DNA of 64,000 nucleotides, taken from Phycisphaerales bacterium (GTDB taxonomy: Bacteria; Planctomycetota; Phycisphaerae; Phycisphaerales; JAGLTS01). Location: positions 18,373 to 82,372 of the forward strand of contig JAGLTS010000053.1 in NCBI GenBank assembly GCA_023135165.1, given 5' to 3'. How positions within the stretch are numbered: position 1 is the first letter of the stretch; every line of letters begins with the position of its first letter. The translations under genes and the position numbers were made by a program. The notes under the pieces were generated by a model. That model did no database searches. It had not been told where the DNA came from and was given only the letters and a program-made list of their open reading frames with translations. Positions 33,899 through 42,548 of this stretch are shown here, one piece after another.

Positions 33899-34381
33899 AT
33901 GTCGCAGAGGACTCGGTGCTATGGACCGCTCGTCGCTGTGCTCACAACGTGCGTGCCGACGTTCATGTTCATTACGGCGGTCGGGAAGCTCGTGAGTTGG
34001 AGCGAGTTCGAGCGGTCACTCGACACGTATTCGCTTATTCCTGAGTGGATACGAGTGGGTGCGGCGGTTGCCGTGCCGGGCGCGGAGACCGCGGCATTCG
34101 TGCTTCTGGTGTCGGGAGGTCGATTCGCGGCCAATGGACTGAGCCTGATCCTCCTCGTCGTCTTCTCGGCGGTGACGCTGTGGCATTGGATGGAGAACGA
34201 ACCTCCAGAATGTGCCTGCCTGGGTCTATGGGCCGACTACTTCCGACTCGGGGAATCCGTGCGAGCCGTGCTGATCCGCAATGGAATCCTGGCGCTCCTG
34301 GTTGTTTCGGCGATGCTCGCGCACGTGCGGGACATGCGCCGTAGGACAGCCACGGCTGTTGCTGAGGAGGATGCATCGTGA
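33899..34381 (+). CDS. MauE/DoxX-like membrane protein
   Basis: 160 residues with four predicted membrane helices (FMFITAVGKLVSW, VGAAVAVPGAETAAFVLLVSG, LSLILLVVFSAVTLW, ILALLVVSAMLA). The conserved ECACLG after helix three is the CxC-type motif of the MauE branch of the DoxX superfamily, linked to electron transfer or disulfide formation in the periplasm. The start at ATG 33899 has GGAG nine bases upstream; the TTG at 33884 overlaps that GGAG. Its stop overlaps the pseudopilin GTG by 4 nt. Nothing in the window resembles methylamine dehydrogenase subunits or MauD/MauG. Confidence 0.75.
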   Translation: MSQRTRCYGPLVAVLTTCVPTFMFITAVGKLVSWSEFERSLDTYSLIPEWIRVGAAVAVPGAETAAFVLLVSGGRFAANGLSLILLVVFSAVTLWHWMENEPPECACLGLWADYFRLGESVRAVLIRNGILALLVVSAMLAHVRDMRRRTATAVAEEDAS

Positions 34382-35130
34382 CGAGACGGGCCTTCACACT
34401 CATCGAGATCATCGTCGCCGTGGCGATCGTGGGCATCCTTCTCGCGATCACGGCCGGCTCACTGAGTGCGCTCCGGGAACGTGGACGCCGTGCGACATCA
34501 CTCTCGAATCTGCGAACGCACGCACAGGTATTCAGCGTCTACACGAACGAGTACGCAGGCTGCTTTCCATACTTTACAGACGTTGGTTTTGCCTCCACCA
34601 CATTGAAAGGCGGCGGCGTGGAACTCGCTGGCGTCTCCTACTTCGGCGCCCACCACACGTGGCATGTCGCGCTGGCGGACGGCTACTACACCGGTGACGT
34701 CAAATCAGATGTGTTCTACCCACCGCAGTTCGACTTGGACGGGCATGAATGGTGGCCGTACCAGACGCCATATCACTACGGATGCGTCTTCATTGCGAAC
34801 GCTCAATACTGGAACCAATACACGCGGATCGGACCGCAACAGTACCAGGCGACGCGCGCCGACTCGGTTCGATTCCCCGCCTCCAAGGCGATGATCGTCC
34901 AGAGTTGGCCCTTCACCAGGGATGTCGCTGAGCCGGACGATCAATTGAGCAACGAGCTTCCAGTCGCCCTCTGTGACGGCTCCGCTCAGCAACTCACGTG
35001 GCGCGACCGGATGAACGGCTACGACAAAGGCGATGGCTACCAGTTCAGGGAGGACGGCGCTATCCACTACACGGATTGGCCACCCCTGTTGCACACGATC
35101 GACGGGGTCCACGGCCGGGATGTGCGCTGA
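34378..35130 (+). CDS. Type IV pseudopilin-like protein (prepilin N-terminal methylation motif)
   Basis: 250 residues starting at GTG 34378. The N-terminus RRAFTLIEIIVAVAIVGILLAI is a class III signal: basic leader, cleavage before Phe (Ala instead of the more common Gly at -1), Glu at +5, then a hydrophobic helix. The C-terminal region contains GAHHTWHVALADGYYTG and a late VALCDGSAQQL, like the DUF1559-type and G-type pseudopilins expanded in planctomycetes. It needs a prepilin peptidase and a type II secretion or pilus system from elsewhere in the genome. It is translationally coupled to the MauE-like gene (GTGA). Confidence 0.85.
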   Translation: MTRRAFTLIEIIVAVAIVGILLAITAGSLSALRERGRRATSLSNLRTHAQVFSVYTNEYAGCFPYFTDVGFASTTLKGGGVELAGVSYFGAHHTWHVALADGYYTGDVKSDVFYPPQFDLDGHEWWPYQTPYHYGCVFIANAQYWNQYTRIGPQQYQATRADSVRFPASKAMIVQSWPFTRDVAEPDDQLSNELPVALCDGSAQQLTWRDRMNGYDKGDGYQFREDGAIHYTDWPPLLHTIDGVHGRDVR

Positions 35131-35162
35131 GAAGCGCATCGCACCGCGCTGTGGCGGCGCGG

Positions 35163-35168
35163 TATCCT
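35163..35168 (+). promoter_or_regulatory. Putative -10 element for the PGM gene
   Basis: TATCCT lies 7 bases before ATG 35176, and no Shine-Dalgarno sequence is present. The layout TATSCT-GTGYGGC-ATG is nearly the same as at 32207-32220, suggesting a short-leader transcript. No convincing -35 is visible. Confidence 0.35.
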
Positions 35169-35175
35169 GTGCGGC

Positions 35176-36414
35176 ATGAAATACGCGATTGTCATTCCAG
35201 ACGGCGCTGCGGACCTGCCGCTTGACGACTTGGACGGCCTGACGCCGTTCGAGGCGGCGGACATCCCGAACCTCGACAAGATCAGCCTTGCCGGCAGGCA
35301 GGGCACCGTCGCCACCACGCCCCCGGGCTGGTCCGCAGGCTCGGATGTGTGCAGCATGTCGCTGCTGGGCTACAACCCCGAGAAGTACCACACCGGCAGG
35401 GCGCCCCTCGAAGCCGCGGCGCTCAACATCCCCATGACCGGCGATGACTGGATCTTCCGCTGCAACCTCGTCACCGTCGATGACAACGGCAACATGCTCG
35501 ACCACTCCGCCGGCCACATCGGTTCGCCGGAAGCCGCCCGCCTGCTCGCCGACCTCAAGGATGCGGCGCACGAAGCGCTGGGCGAGTTGGTCGACCGGGT
35601 TCGCTTCATTCCGGGTACGAGTTATCGCAACATCGTCGTGGACACCTCAGGGCGAGACTACACCGACGTCAAGACCACGCCGCCGCACGACATTCCAGGC
35701 CTGCCCGCGGACAGGCATCTCCCTACCGGAGGCGACGCCGCCCACGTGCTCGTCGGCATCACGAATCTCTCCGCTGAACTTTTCAAGAACCACGAGGTCA
35801 ATCAGGCCCGTCGAGCTTCGGGCGATCGCCCCGCCTCGCACGCCTGGCTTTGGGGCCAGGGAAAACGCCCAGAGGTACCCAGCTTCCAGGAGCGATTCGG
35901 CATGCGCGGCGCGATCATCACCGCTGTCGATCTGCTCGCCGGCATCGCCTCGTACACGAAGCTGGACCGCCTCTTCGTCCCCGGCATCACCGGCCTGCAC
36001 GACACCGACTATGCCGCCAAAGGTCGCAAGGCCTGCGAAGCGCTCGACGAGTACGACCTGGTCATCGCGCACGTCGAAGCGCCCGATGAAGCATCACATC
36101 AAAGCGACTTTGAAACCAAAGTGGCAGCCATTGAAGCGATCGACCGACATGTGATCGGTCCGATCCTTGAGAAACTCGCCGCGTTCGACGAGTGGCGTAT
36201 CCTCGTCTTGCCGGACCACTACACGCTCTGCTCGAATCGTTTGCACGACGCCACACCCGTGCCGTTCGCGATGGCCGGGACGCGCGTGACCAGCGTCGTG
36301 CAGGACCCGTTCTGCGAGAAGAACGCGAACGAGGCGGACCTGCACATTGAGCAGGGCCACGACCTGATGGAGTACTTCCTCTTCAGCGGCGGGGCGCGGA
36401 CGACTCGACCGTAG
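35176..36414 (+). CDS. apgM: 2,3-bisphosphoglycerate-independent phosphoglycerate mutase, archaeal type
   Basis: A 412-residue alkaline-phosphatase-superfamily enzyme that interconverts 3- and 2-phosphoglycerate. It starts KYAIVIPDGAADLPLDDL with the metal-binding Asp. The PPGWSAGSDVCSMSLLGYNP stretch carries the active-site Ser region of the ApgM family. The C-terminal LVIAHVEAPDEASHQSD and LVLPDHYTLCSNRLHD hold further metal ligands. Some members of this family act as homoserine kinases instead, so glycolytic function is likely but not certain. It is followed by a strong hairpin, so it appears to be its own transcript. Confidence 0.85.
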   Translation: MKYAIVIPDGAADLPLDDLDGLTPFEAADIPNLDKISLAGRQGTVATTPPGWSAGSDVCSMSLLGYNPEKYHTGRAPLEAAALNIPMTGDDWIFRCNLVTVDDNGNMLDHSAGHIGSPEAARLLADLKDAAHEALGELVDRVRFIPGTSYRNIVVDTSGRDYTDVKTTPPHDIPGLPADRHLPTGGDAAHVLVGITNLSAELFKNHEVNQARRASGDRPASHAWLWGQGKRPEVPSFQERFGMRGAIITAVDLLAGIASYTKLDRLFVPGITGLHDTDYAAKGRKACEALDEYDLVIAHVEAPDEASHQSDFETKVAAIEAIDRHVIGPILEKLAAFDEWRILVLPDHYTLCSNRLHDATPVPFAMAGTRVTSVVQDPFCEKNANEADLHIEQGHDLMEYFLFSGGARTTRP

Positions 36415-36417
36415 ACG

Positions 36418-36447
36418 AAAGCCCAGGGAACGCTTTCCCTGGGCTTT
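36418..36447. terminator. Strong hairpin terminator between the PGM gene and manA
   Basis: AAAGCCCAGGGAA-CGCT-TTCCCTGGGCTTT: a perfect 13-bp stem with a 4-base loop, starting three bases after the stop codon. The AAA/TTT flanks give it a terminator shape on either strand. It ends 16 bases before the manA ATG, so manA must have its own promoter or rely on readthrough. Confidence 0.8.
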
Positions 36448-36463
36448 AGTGCCGGAGGTGAGG

Positions 36464-37474
36464 ATGACGCTTTACCCGCTCAAGTTCGAGCCGATCTACC
36501 TGGACAAGGTCTGGGGCGGCAGGCGGATCGAATCGCTCGGCAGAACGCTGCCGGGCGGGCCGGAGCGCAGCATCGGCGAGTCGTGGGAACTCGCGGACCT
36601 GCCCGACGATGCGGGCGGCGCTCGCTCGGTCGTCGCCAACGGCCCAGTCGCCGGTCGAACGCTGCGGCACGTCATCGAACAGCACGGCGAAGCGATCATG
36701 GGACATCTCTCGCTCACCGAGCAAGGTTGCTTCCCGCTGCTCGTGAAGTACCTCGATGCGCGCGAGAGCCTGTCGATCCAAGTCCATCCGGACGAGGCGT
36801 ACGCAAAGGACCATCCGCTCCTTCACACCAAGAACGAGGCGTGGTACGTCATCGACGCCCAGGATGGCGCCGTGATCTACAAGGGCGTCAAGGAGGGCAT
36901 CACGCGCGAAGCGTTTGCTGAGCACATCCGTGCAGGCACCGTCGCCGATGCGCTCGCCGCCGTCCCCGTCAAGCGAGGCGACTGCCACTACCTGCCAGCA
37001 GGGACGTGCCATGCGATCGGCGCCGGCGTGATGGTCGCGGAGATCCAGACGCCCAGCGACACGACATTTCGCATCTTCGACTGGGGCCGTACCGACCGGG
37101 AGCTGCACGTCGAGCAAGCGCTCGACTGCATCCACTTGAGCCCGCCGCAGTGCGATCGTCAGGAGCGGCGAAGCCACATCGCAGGCGTCTTCACCACCGT
37201 GAGCAGGCTCATCAAGACCGATGACTTCGAGATCGAGCGCATCCGCATGAGCGAAGGTTACAGCCAGGAGATCCCCTACAACGAGCCTGCGGTGTGGATG
37301 GTGCTGGAAGGGTCGGGCGTCATCACCGCGACGGATGCGCCCGCCGTCGAGTTCACGCGCGGTGAGACGCTGCTCATCCCCGCCAGCCTCACGGACGCCC
37401 GCATCGAGCTGCACGAAGACACCGCATGGCTGGACATCCAGTTCCCCCGCGCTCGCCGAACGCTGCTCGCCTGA
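36464..37474 (+). CDS. manA: Mannose-6-phosphate isomerase, class I
   Basis: A 336-residue zinc enzyme that interconverts fructose-6-phosphate and mannose-6-phosphate, feeding GDP-mannose for glycans. Motifs: KVWGGRRIESLGRTLP at the start, zinc ligands in LSIQVHPDEAYAK, and the cupin stretch YLPAGTCHAIGAGVMVAEIQ with the catalytic region. ATG 36464 has GGAGG five bases upstream; the ORF-track start at 36449 overlaps the end of the terminator. With galE nearby it fits the surface-glycan supply suggested by the left end of the window. Confidence 0.92.
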   Translation: MTLYPLKFEPIYLDKVWGGRRIESLGRTLPGGPERSIGESWELADLPDDAGGARSVVANGPVAGRTLRHVIEQHGEAIMGHLSLTEQGCFPLLVKYLDARESLSIQVHPDEAYAKDHPLLHTKNEAWYVIDAQDGAVIYKGVKEGITREAFAEHIRAGTVADALAAVPVKRGDCHYLPAGTCHAIGAGVMVAEIQTPSDTTFRIFDWGRTDRELHVEQALDCIHLSPPQCDRQERRSHIAGVFTTVSRLIKTDDFEIERIRMSEGYSQEIPYNEPAVWMVLEGSGVITATDAPAVEFTRGETLLIPASLTDARIELHEDTAWLDIQFPRARRTLLA

Positions 37475-37624
37475 GTCAACCGGGGCGGGGACGGATCAGG
37501 CCGCCGCGTGGCCCCCGCGTCGTCTGCGAAGCACGGCTCTGTCCGGAACGGTGGATCACAGTAAGATCCCGAGCCTCGGCAGCCGATCTGATTGAGACGA
37601 TCGGTACGAGAGGATGCCCGCACA

Positions 37625-38269
37625 ATGACCGCTGTCGATGACAAGCCCATCACGCAACCCTGCGCCGAAGCGGCGAAGCCCGTGCCCCGATGGGCGCTTC
37701 ACCGTCGCCTGTATGACTGGGTGCTCTCTTTTGCCGATCACAAGCACTCGACGACGGCCCTGTTTGTTCTGAGCTTCGCCGAGTCGAGTTTCTTCCCGAT
37801 CCCACCGGATGTGCTGCTCGGCCCGCTGTGCCTGGGCGCGAGACGCAAGTCCCTGTGGTTCGCCACGGTCTGCACGATCGCCAGCGTTCTCGGCGCGTTC
37901 CTCGGCTACTTGATCGGCTGGGCGGCGATCGACCTGGCGCTGCTCATCCCGGGGATCACACAGCCCAGGATCGACTGGCTGGCGGGCAAGTTTGACGAGC
38001 AGGGCCAGTGGTACGTCTTTATTGCCGCACTGACGCCGATCCCATTCAAGCTGCTCACGATCACGGCTGGCTTCGCGAAGATGAATCTGCTCGTCTTCGC
38101 CGTGGCGTGCGTGGTCGGCCGGGCGGCGCGGTTCTACATCGTGGCGATGGTCTTTTGGCTGATCGGACCCAAGGCTGTGCCGTTCATCGACAAGTACTTC
38201 AACCTGCTTTGCGTGGTTTTCGTGATCTTGTTGGTCGGCGGGTTCGTAGTCATCAAGATGATGCACTAG
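37625..38269 (+). CDS. YqaA/DedA-like (VTT domain) membrane protein
   Basis: 214 residues from ATG 37625, with several membrane helices. The FVLSFAESSFFPIPPDVLLGPLCLG stretch is the YqaA/DedA hallmark (an acidic residue followed by PxPP-like membrane re-entry). LTPIPFKLLTITAGFAKMNLLVFAVACVVGRAARF is the second conserved block, with the basic residue at its end. The superfamily is implicated in lipid scrambling or flipping. It is co-directional with manA and galE. Confidence 0.85.
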   Translation: MTAVDDKPITQPCAEAAKPVPRWALHRRLYDWVLSFADHKHSTTALFVLSFAESSFFPIPPDVLLGPLCLGARRKSLWFATVCTIASVLGAFLGYLIGWAAIDLALLIPGITQPRIDWLAGKFDEQGQWYVFIAALTPIPFKLLTITAGFAKMNLLVFAVACVVGRAARFYIVAMVFWLIGPKAVPFIDKYFNLLCVVFVILLVGGFVVIKMMH

Positions 38270-38312
38270 ATTGACATCAGGGCGGCGAGACTCGCACACG
38301 AAAGGATGCGCG

Positions 38313-39317
38313 ATGAACGTGTTGGTCACCGGAGGGGCGGGCTACATCGGATCTCATGCCGTGCAACGGCTGCTGCGCGACGGACACACCGTGACCGTTC
38401 TGGATAACCTGCATCGAGGCCACGCCCAGGCGGTCCTCCCGCCCGCTGAGCTGATCGTCGGCGAGGTCGGCGACACGATGCTCGTTGAGAAGACGCTCAC
38501 CGACCGGAAGATCGACTGCGTCATGCACTTCGCAGCACTCGCCTACGTCGGCGAATCCGTCGAAGACCCGCTGTGGTACTACCGCAACAACACGCTTCAG
38601 TCGATCAACCTCATCAGCGCCATCGACCGCGTGGGTGTGCAGAAGATGGTCTTCTCCTCGACGTGCGCCACCTACGGCGAGCCGGCTGAGGATCAGCTCC
38701 CGCTGCGTGAGACGTGCCCGCAGCACCCGATCAGTCCATACGGCCGATCGAAGCTGGCGATCGAGCACGTCCTGTTCGACTACGCCCGCGCCTGTGAACT
38801 GAAGGGCAAGCCGTTCGGTTTCGCCGCTCCACGCTACTTCAATGTGGCGGGCGCGGACCGGTCCGGCGTGCTCGGCGAGGACCACACACCCGAGACGCAC
38901 CTGATCCCCGTCGTCCTCCAGGCGGCGCTGGGGCTGCGCGACGGCGTCAAGCTCTTCGGCACCGACTACCTCACGCCGGACGGCACGTGCATCCGCGACT
39001 ACGTCCACGTCGAGGACCTTGTGGATGCACACGTGCTGCTGATGGATGCGATCCAGCCGGGTGATCGGCGTGTGTACAACCTCGGGATCGGCCGAGGCTA
39101 TTCAGTGCGTGAGATCATCGAGTCCGCCAAGCGGGTCTCAGGCGTCGATTTCGACGTTGAGGAGGTGCCTCGCCGCGAAGGCGACCCGCCGAGCCTTTAC
39201 GCGGAACCGAGCAAGATCAGCCGGGAACTGGGTTGGAAGGCTCAAATCAGCGATGTCGATGAGGTCGTCGCCTCAGCCTACCACTGGTATCGCGAGCACC
39301 CCAAGGGCTACGAATAG
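38313..39317 (+). CDS. galE: UDP-glucose 4-epimerase
   Basis: A 334-residue short-chain dehydrogenase fold that interconverts UDP-glucose and UDP-galactose. The NAD-binding start NVLVTGGAGYIGSHAV, the catalytic YGRSKLAIE (YxxxK) preceded by the Ser/Thr of VFSSTCATYG, and the substrate segment FAAPRYFNVAGADRSG are all present. AAAGGA lies seven bases before ATG 38313. Length and motifs are standard for GalE; related UDP-sugar 4-epimerase activities are possible. It lies downstream of manA and yqaA and probably supplies sugar nucleotides for surface glycans. Confidence 0.92.
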   Translation: MNVLVTGGAGYIGSHAVQRLLRDGHTVTVLDNLHRGHAQAVLPPAELIVGEVGDTMLVEKTLTDRKIDCVMHFAALAYVGESVEDPLWYYRNNTLQSINLISAIDRVGVQKMVFSSTCATYGEPAEDQLPLRETCPQHPISPYGRSKLAIEHVLFDYARACELKGKPFGFAAPRYFNVAGADRSGVLGEDHTPETHLIPVVLQAALGLRDGVKLFGTDYLTPDGTCIRDYVHVEDLVDAHVLLMDAIQPGDRRVYNLGIGRGYSVREIIESAKRVSGVDFDVEEVPRREGDPPSLYAEPSKISRELGWKAQISDVDEVVASAYHWYREHPKGYE

Positions 39318-39413
39318 CGCCGATTCGACGATTGCCTCACATCCGGGCACAAGGCGGCCGACGTACCGACCGATAAGGCTCCTGTGAATCACCATTTCGC
39401 AGGAGTGCGCACC

Positions 39414-40283
39414 ATGACCGTGTCGGCTTCGATCGACCTTCCAACGCTTCGCGAGAGCCTGATCCGAGGTGAGCTTCGAGAGGAGTTCGAGCACTCGGTC
39501 CGCCTGAAGCTGGATGATCCGGCAATCCCGCTCGACAAGGCGGACATCAACAAACTCGAACTGCTGATGTATCGCACGTGGTACGAGACGTCGCTCGTGC
39601 TCGGCCCTGCGGACACGACGCAACGTATCGAGCGCGCCCTGCAAGCGCGCTACGTCACGCTCCGTGCGCGATGGCAACGATATTGGCTCGTGCGGCAGAC
39701 CGACGCCACGCAGACAAACCAACCCCCACAACCCCCCCGGCCCCCGCAACTCGTCCGAACCCTCTACGACCTTGTCTCCGATCTCAAGAGCGCGTACCTC
39801 GTGAGCATCTCCGAGGCGCTCGGTGACGACCATGCCATGCAACTCTGGCGGCGATGTGACCAGTTCACACACGACGCTTCGCGGATGTGGCAAAAGCGAG
39901 GCACGGACATCTCCTCGCTCTTCTCTCAAGCCGCTGACCAGGCGAGCGCAGCCGTCGATCACGTCGGCGAGCGATGCACCGCGTGGTCGCCCGTCACGCT
40001 GGAGTTGTACGACCAGCTTGACCGAGTGCGCAGCGCGCTGATGCGGCTGAGCGCATTCACAGACCGGCACCAAGTAGGTGGACTGAATGCTGCCGGTCTC
40101 TTCATCGTCGACAACGAAGCGGTGCTCGACGGCCTGGAGCAGGCGATGATCTGGGAAGGCTCAGCGCAGACCGGCCCGGGTCGGGAGCTGGTCGCGGGCT
40201 ATCGCGGGATGCTGGATGCGGTCATCGACTCCCGCCCTGAGATCGCAGGCAGAGTTGACACGCTGTTTACGCGGGCTGCCTGA
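39414..40283 (+). CDS. Helical cytoplasmic protein of unknown function
   Basis: 289 residues from ATG 39414 with AGGAG upstream. It is almost wholly helical and charged, with no signal peptide or membrane segment. A proline-rich linker (QPPQPPRPPQ) splits it into an N-terminal part of about 105 residues and a C-terminal part of about 165. No catalytic motif or family is recognised. It is not obviously linked to galE, 96 bases upstream. Confidence 0.6.
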   Translation: MTVSASIDLPTLRESLIRGELREEFEHSVRLKLDDPAIPLDKADINKLELLMYRTWYETSLVLGPADTTQRIERALQARYVTLRARWQRYWLVRQTDATQTNQPPQPPRPPQLVRTLYDLVSDLKSAYLVSISEALGDDHAMQLWRRCDQFTHDASRMWQKRGTDISSLFSQAADQASAAVDHVGERCTAWSPVTLELYDQLDRVRSALMRLSAFTDRHQVGGLNAAGLFIVDNEAVLDGLEQAMIWEGSAQTGPGRELVAGYRGMLDAVIDSRPEIAGRVDTLFTRAA

Positions 40284-40323
40284 CAGCGCTATCTTGACTT
40301 CGTGCGGAATGCCGTGCGGGCGC

Positions 40324-40357
40324 GCGTGTCTCTTGGGTTGATTCCTCGGAGACACGC
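40324..40357 (+). promoter_or_regulatory. Inverted repeat overlapping the ribosome site of a small ORF
   Basis: GCGTGTCTC and GAGACACGC form a perfect 9-bp stem around a 16-base loop. The right arm includes part of GGAG, the candidate Shine-Dalgarno sequence of the 40-codon ORF at 40360, so folding would hide it. It could instead terminate the upstream gene, but there is no T run. Confidence 0.4.
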
Positions 40358-40359
40358 CC

Positions 40360-40482
40360 ATGTCCAAGATGCGATCACATCACGCCCGCCGTCCTATTCA
40401 CACACCGATGCGCCTTCACACAAGCGACTTCTGCGCAGCGTTGGGCTTACTCCTTCCCGTCCTGATCGCGTTGCTCGCATAA
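40360..40482 (+). CDS. Possible 40-residue small membrane protein
   Basis: Too short for the ORF track. ATG 40360 is preceded by GGAG at 40348-40351. The product is basic at the N-terminus (MSKMRSHHARRPIHTPMRLH) and hydrophobic at the C-terminus (FCAALGLLLPVLIALLA), which is the layout of many small membrane proteins. No homologue is recognised. A 9-bp inverted repeat covers its ribosome site. It could be chance. Confidence 0.35.
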   Translation: MSKMRSHHARRPIHTPMRLHTSDFCAALGLLLPVLIALLA

Positions 40483-40546
40483 GGCGCGAGTCCGGCGCAC
40501 CTCCGAACCGAAATCAGCGGCCTTGCCCGTTCTGGGCGGGCGACCG

Positions 40547-42295
40547 TCAGTAGGCCAGGGCTGCGCCGTTGTATGTTGTGGGTGCGCTGCCTGTGAGGAT
40601 GCCGGTCTCGATGTCGATGGCGAGAATCACGGCATAGCCTCGATACCTGGAGGCGGATCTCGCATCGACGACCTCCAGCTCGATGCCGAGGTCGCGGACA
40701 CCGAGAACCAGGTCTTCGCCGTACTCATCCTGCAGGACGCGCTCGCGATCGTCGAGCGATGCGAGCACATGCGCCGCGTCGCCGGCCTGCTTGGGGTTCA
40801 TGCCGAAGTCGAGCGCGTTGAAGAGCACCTTGATGGTCTCGTAGTCGATCGCGGAGCCGATGGCGCTTGCCGCCAGCACCGGCCTGCCTTCTGTCAGAAC
40901 GATCAACGGCTCCGTCGCGTTGGGCAGTCGCTTTCCTGGGCCTGTGTCCATGATAAGTTGCTGCTGGAAACACGCTGCGTCAGGGATTGACACGCCATCG
41001 ACGATCAGGCCGGATTCTCCCCAGATCACGGTGTTGATCGAGTGAAGAACAGTTGCGACATTCCCATCGCGATCGACCGCCACAATCGAGCTGGAATGGC
41101 CCGAGCCGTTGCCGACCGCTTCCGGGTCACTTGGATCGGCGTCGGATTGCATGTGCTCCCAGACATTCGCAACGACATCTTCCTTGAGCCAATCCTGTGG
41201 TCGACCGCCTGAGACGAAGGCGCCGAGCGTTGGATGAACTCTGACCGTTCGGAGGATTCTGGTCAGCCAGACGAACGTCTCCGGCGATTCGGTGTAGTGA
41301 CCGCGTGCGGAGAGATCCGCGTGCTCCAGAAGATTCATCGCGCCGGCAAGTGCGAAGGCGTTTGGATTGGTGTAGATGTCGTACTCTCGATAGGCGACGT
41401 GCAGCGGTTCGCTCCAGTTGAGTTCGTAGTCGGCGAGATCTTCCATCGACAGCTTGCCGCCGTCCTTGCGGACCGCCTCCACGAATCTCTCAGCCCACAC
41501 CCCGGTGTACATGTAGCTTGCCCCGTCCTTCGCCACGGCTCTGAGTGTTTGGGCCAGTGCTGGTTGCGTGAACAGATCGCCTTGGGCATGGAAGTCGCCG
41601 CCTTCATTGGTGAAGACCGCCTTCGTCTCAGGGAGCCGGGACAAGATGTCCTTTCGACGATTGATCCACCTCGCCAACCTCGGCGAGATCGGGAATCCCT
41701 CTTCCGCGAAGTAGATGGCGGGCTGGAAGATCTGATCGAATGGGAGCTTCCCGAAGCGCCGGTGCGCGACCTCAACACCCGCCATGAACCCGGGCGCCAT
41801 GACTGTCCGGCCGCGCGGTCCCGGCTCGGCCTTTTGGTCTGGAGTCATGTATGAGGCAAGTGGGATCGATAGCGGATCGTCTTCATCCTGAACAGTGTTG
41901 AAGCCCGCATCCAAGGCATAGACCTTCCCCGTGGCGGCGTCGTAGTACACCATCTCCAGAACGCCCGCGTAGCTGACCGTGGCGCCGGCGTTCATCACGA
42001 TTTGGGTCATGGCGCCGGCCAGCGCAGCGTCAACGGCCGACCCTCCCTGCTTCAAGGCCTCAAGACCGGCCCGCATCGCCAGGGCGGATGAGCTTCCACT
42101 GATGAGGCCGGATGTGCCCGTTGCCAGAGGTTTGTCTTGACCGAAGGCGTTCTCCAGAACCAGGTATTTCTCAATCTCACCCTCGTCCCAACCGGCCGGA
42201 GAAAGATCAACGTCGGCGCGGACATAATGCGGAGAGATCGTTAACAGCAAGAACGATGTCGCAATAAGAGCCGTGCGTGCGTGTGATTTGCTCAT
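40547..42295 (-). CDS. Exported gamma-glutamyltransferase homologue with Ser at the nucleophile region
   Basis: 582 residues from ATG 42295, preceded by AGAGGA. It has a signal peptide (TALIATSFLLLTISPHYVRA), then the Ntn-hydrolase GGT fold. Recognisable blocks are LKQGGSAVDAALAGAM, the large-subunit FGKLPFDQIFQPAIYFAEEGFP, and the small-subunit TGPGKRLPNATEPLIVL followed by AIGSAIDYETIKVLFNALDFG. GGTs self-cleave at a Thr in TTHxSVVD. Here the equivalent segment is GNGSGHSSSIVAVDRDGN, so the Thr appears to be Ser (one of Ser401-403). Ser can serve as an N-terminal nucleophile in other Ntn enzymes, so activity is possible but altered. It probably acts on gamma-glutamyl or acylated compounds in the periplasm. 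Confidence 0.82.
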   Translation of the reverse strand: MSKSHARTALIATSFLLLTISPHYVRADVDLSPAGWDEGEIEKYLVLENAFGQDKPLATGTSGLISGSSSALAMRAGLEALKQGGSAVDAALAGAMTQIVMNAGATVSYAGVLEMVYYDAATGKVYALDAGFNTVQDEDDPLSIPLASYMTPDQKAEPGPRGRTVMAPGFMAGVEVAHRRFGKLPFDQIFQPAIYFAEEGFPISPRLARWINRRKDILSRLPETKAVFTNEGGDFHAQGDLFTQPALAQTLRAVAKDGASYMYTGVWAERFVEAVRKDGGKLSMEDLADYELNWSEPLHVAYREYDIYTNPNAFALAGAMNLLEHADLSARGHYTESPETFVWLTRILRTVRVHPTLGAFVSGGRPQDWLKEDVVANVWEHMQSDADPSDPEAVGNGSGHSSSIVAVDRDGNVATVLHSINTVIWGESGLIVDGVSIPDAACFQQQLIMDTGPGKRLPNATEPLIVLTEGRPVLAASAIGSAIDYETIKVLFNALDFGMNPKQAGDAAHVLASLDDRERVLQDEYGEDLVLGVRDLGIELEVVDARSASRYRGYAVILAIDIETGILTGSAPTTYNGAALAY

Positions 42296-42548
42296 CAGTG
42301 GGGTCCTCTTCTCGACTCTCCGTCGGTATCCATGATGCGAGTGCTCCCATCGGCGAGTCCATCTGCCATACAGGGAAACGCTGCACAGGTTGCGGGATTT
42401 GCGAACGGTACGGATTGTCCGCCTGTTCACGTCGAATGACGGGTGGATATGATGGAGGGGCGGGCACGGCGAAACGGCCGGCTGCCGATGCCCAACGATA
42501 CCGGTGGGAGTAGGGCAGGTCTCTCGAACAGACGAGGAGGATGGCCCG

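Noticed and set aside
33441-34381. Methylamine dehydrogenase (mau) operon
   Set aside because: Only a MauE-like protein is present; no MauA/MauB subunits, MauD or MauG are visible, and the Cys-rich protein does not show the tryptophan tryptophylquinone subunit pattern.
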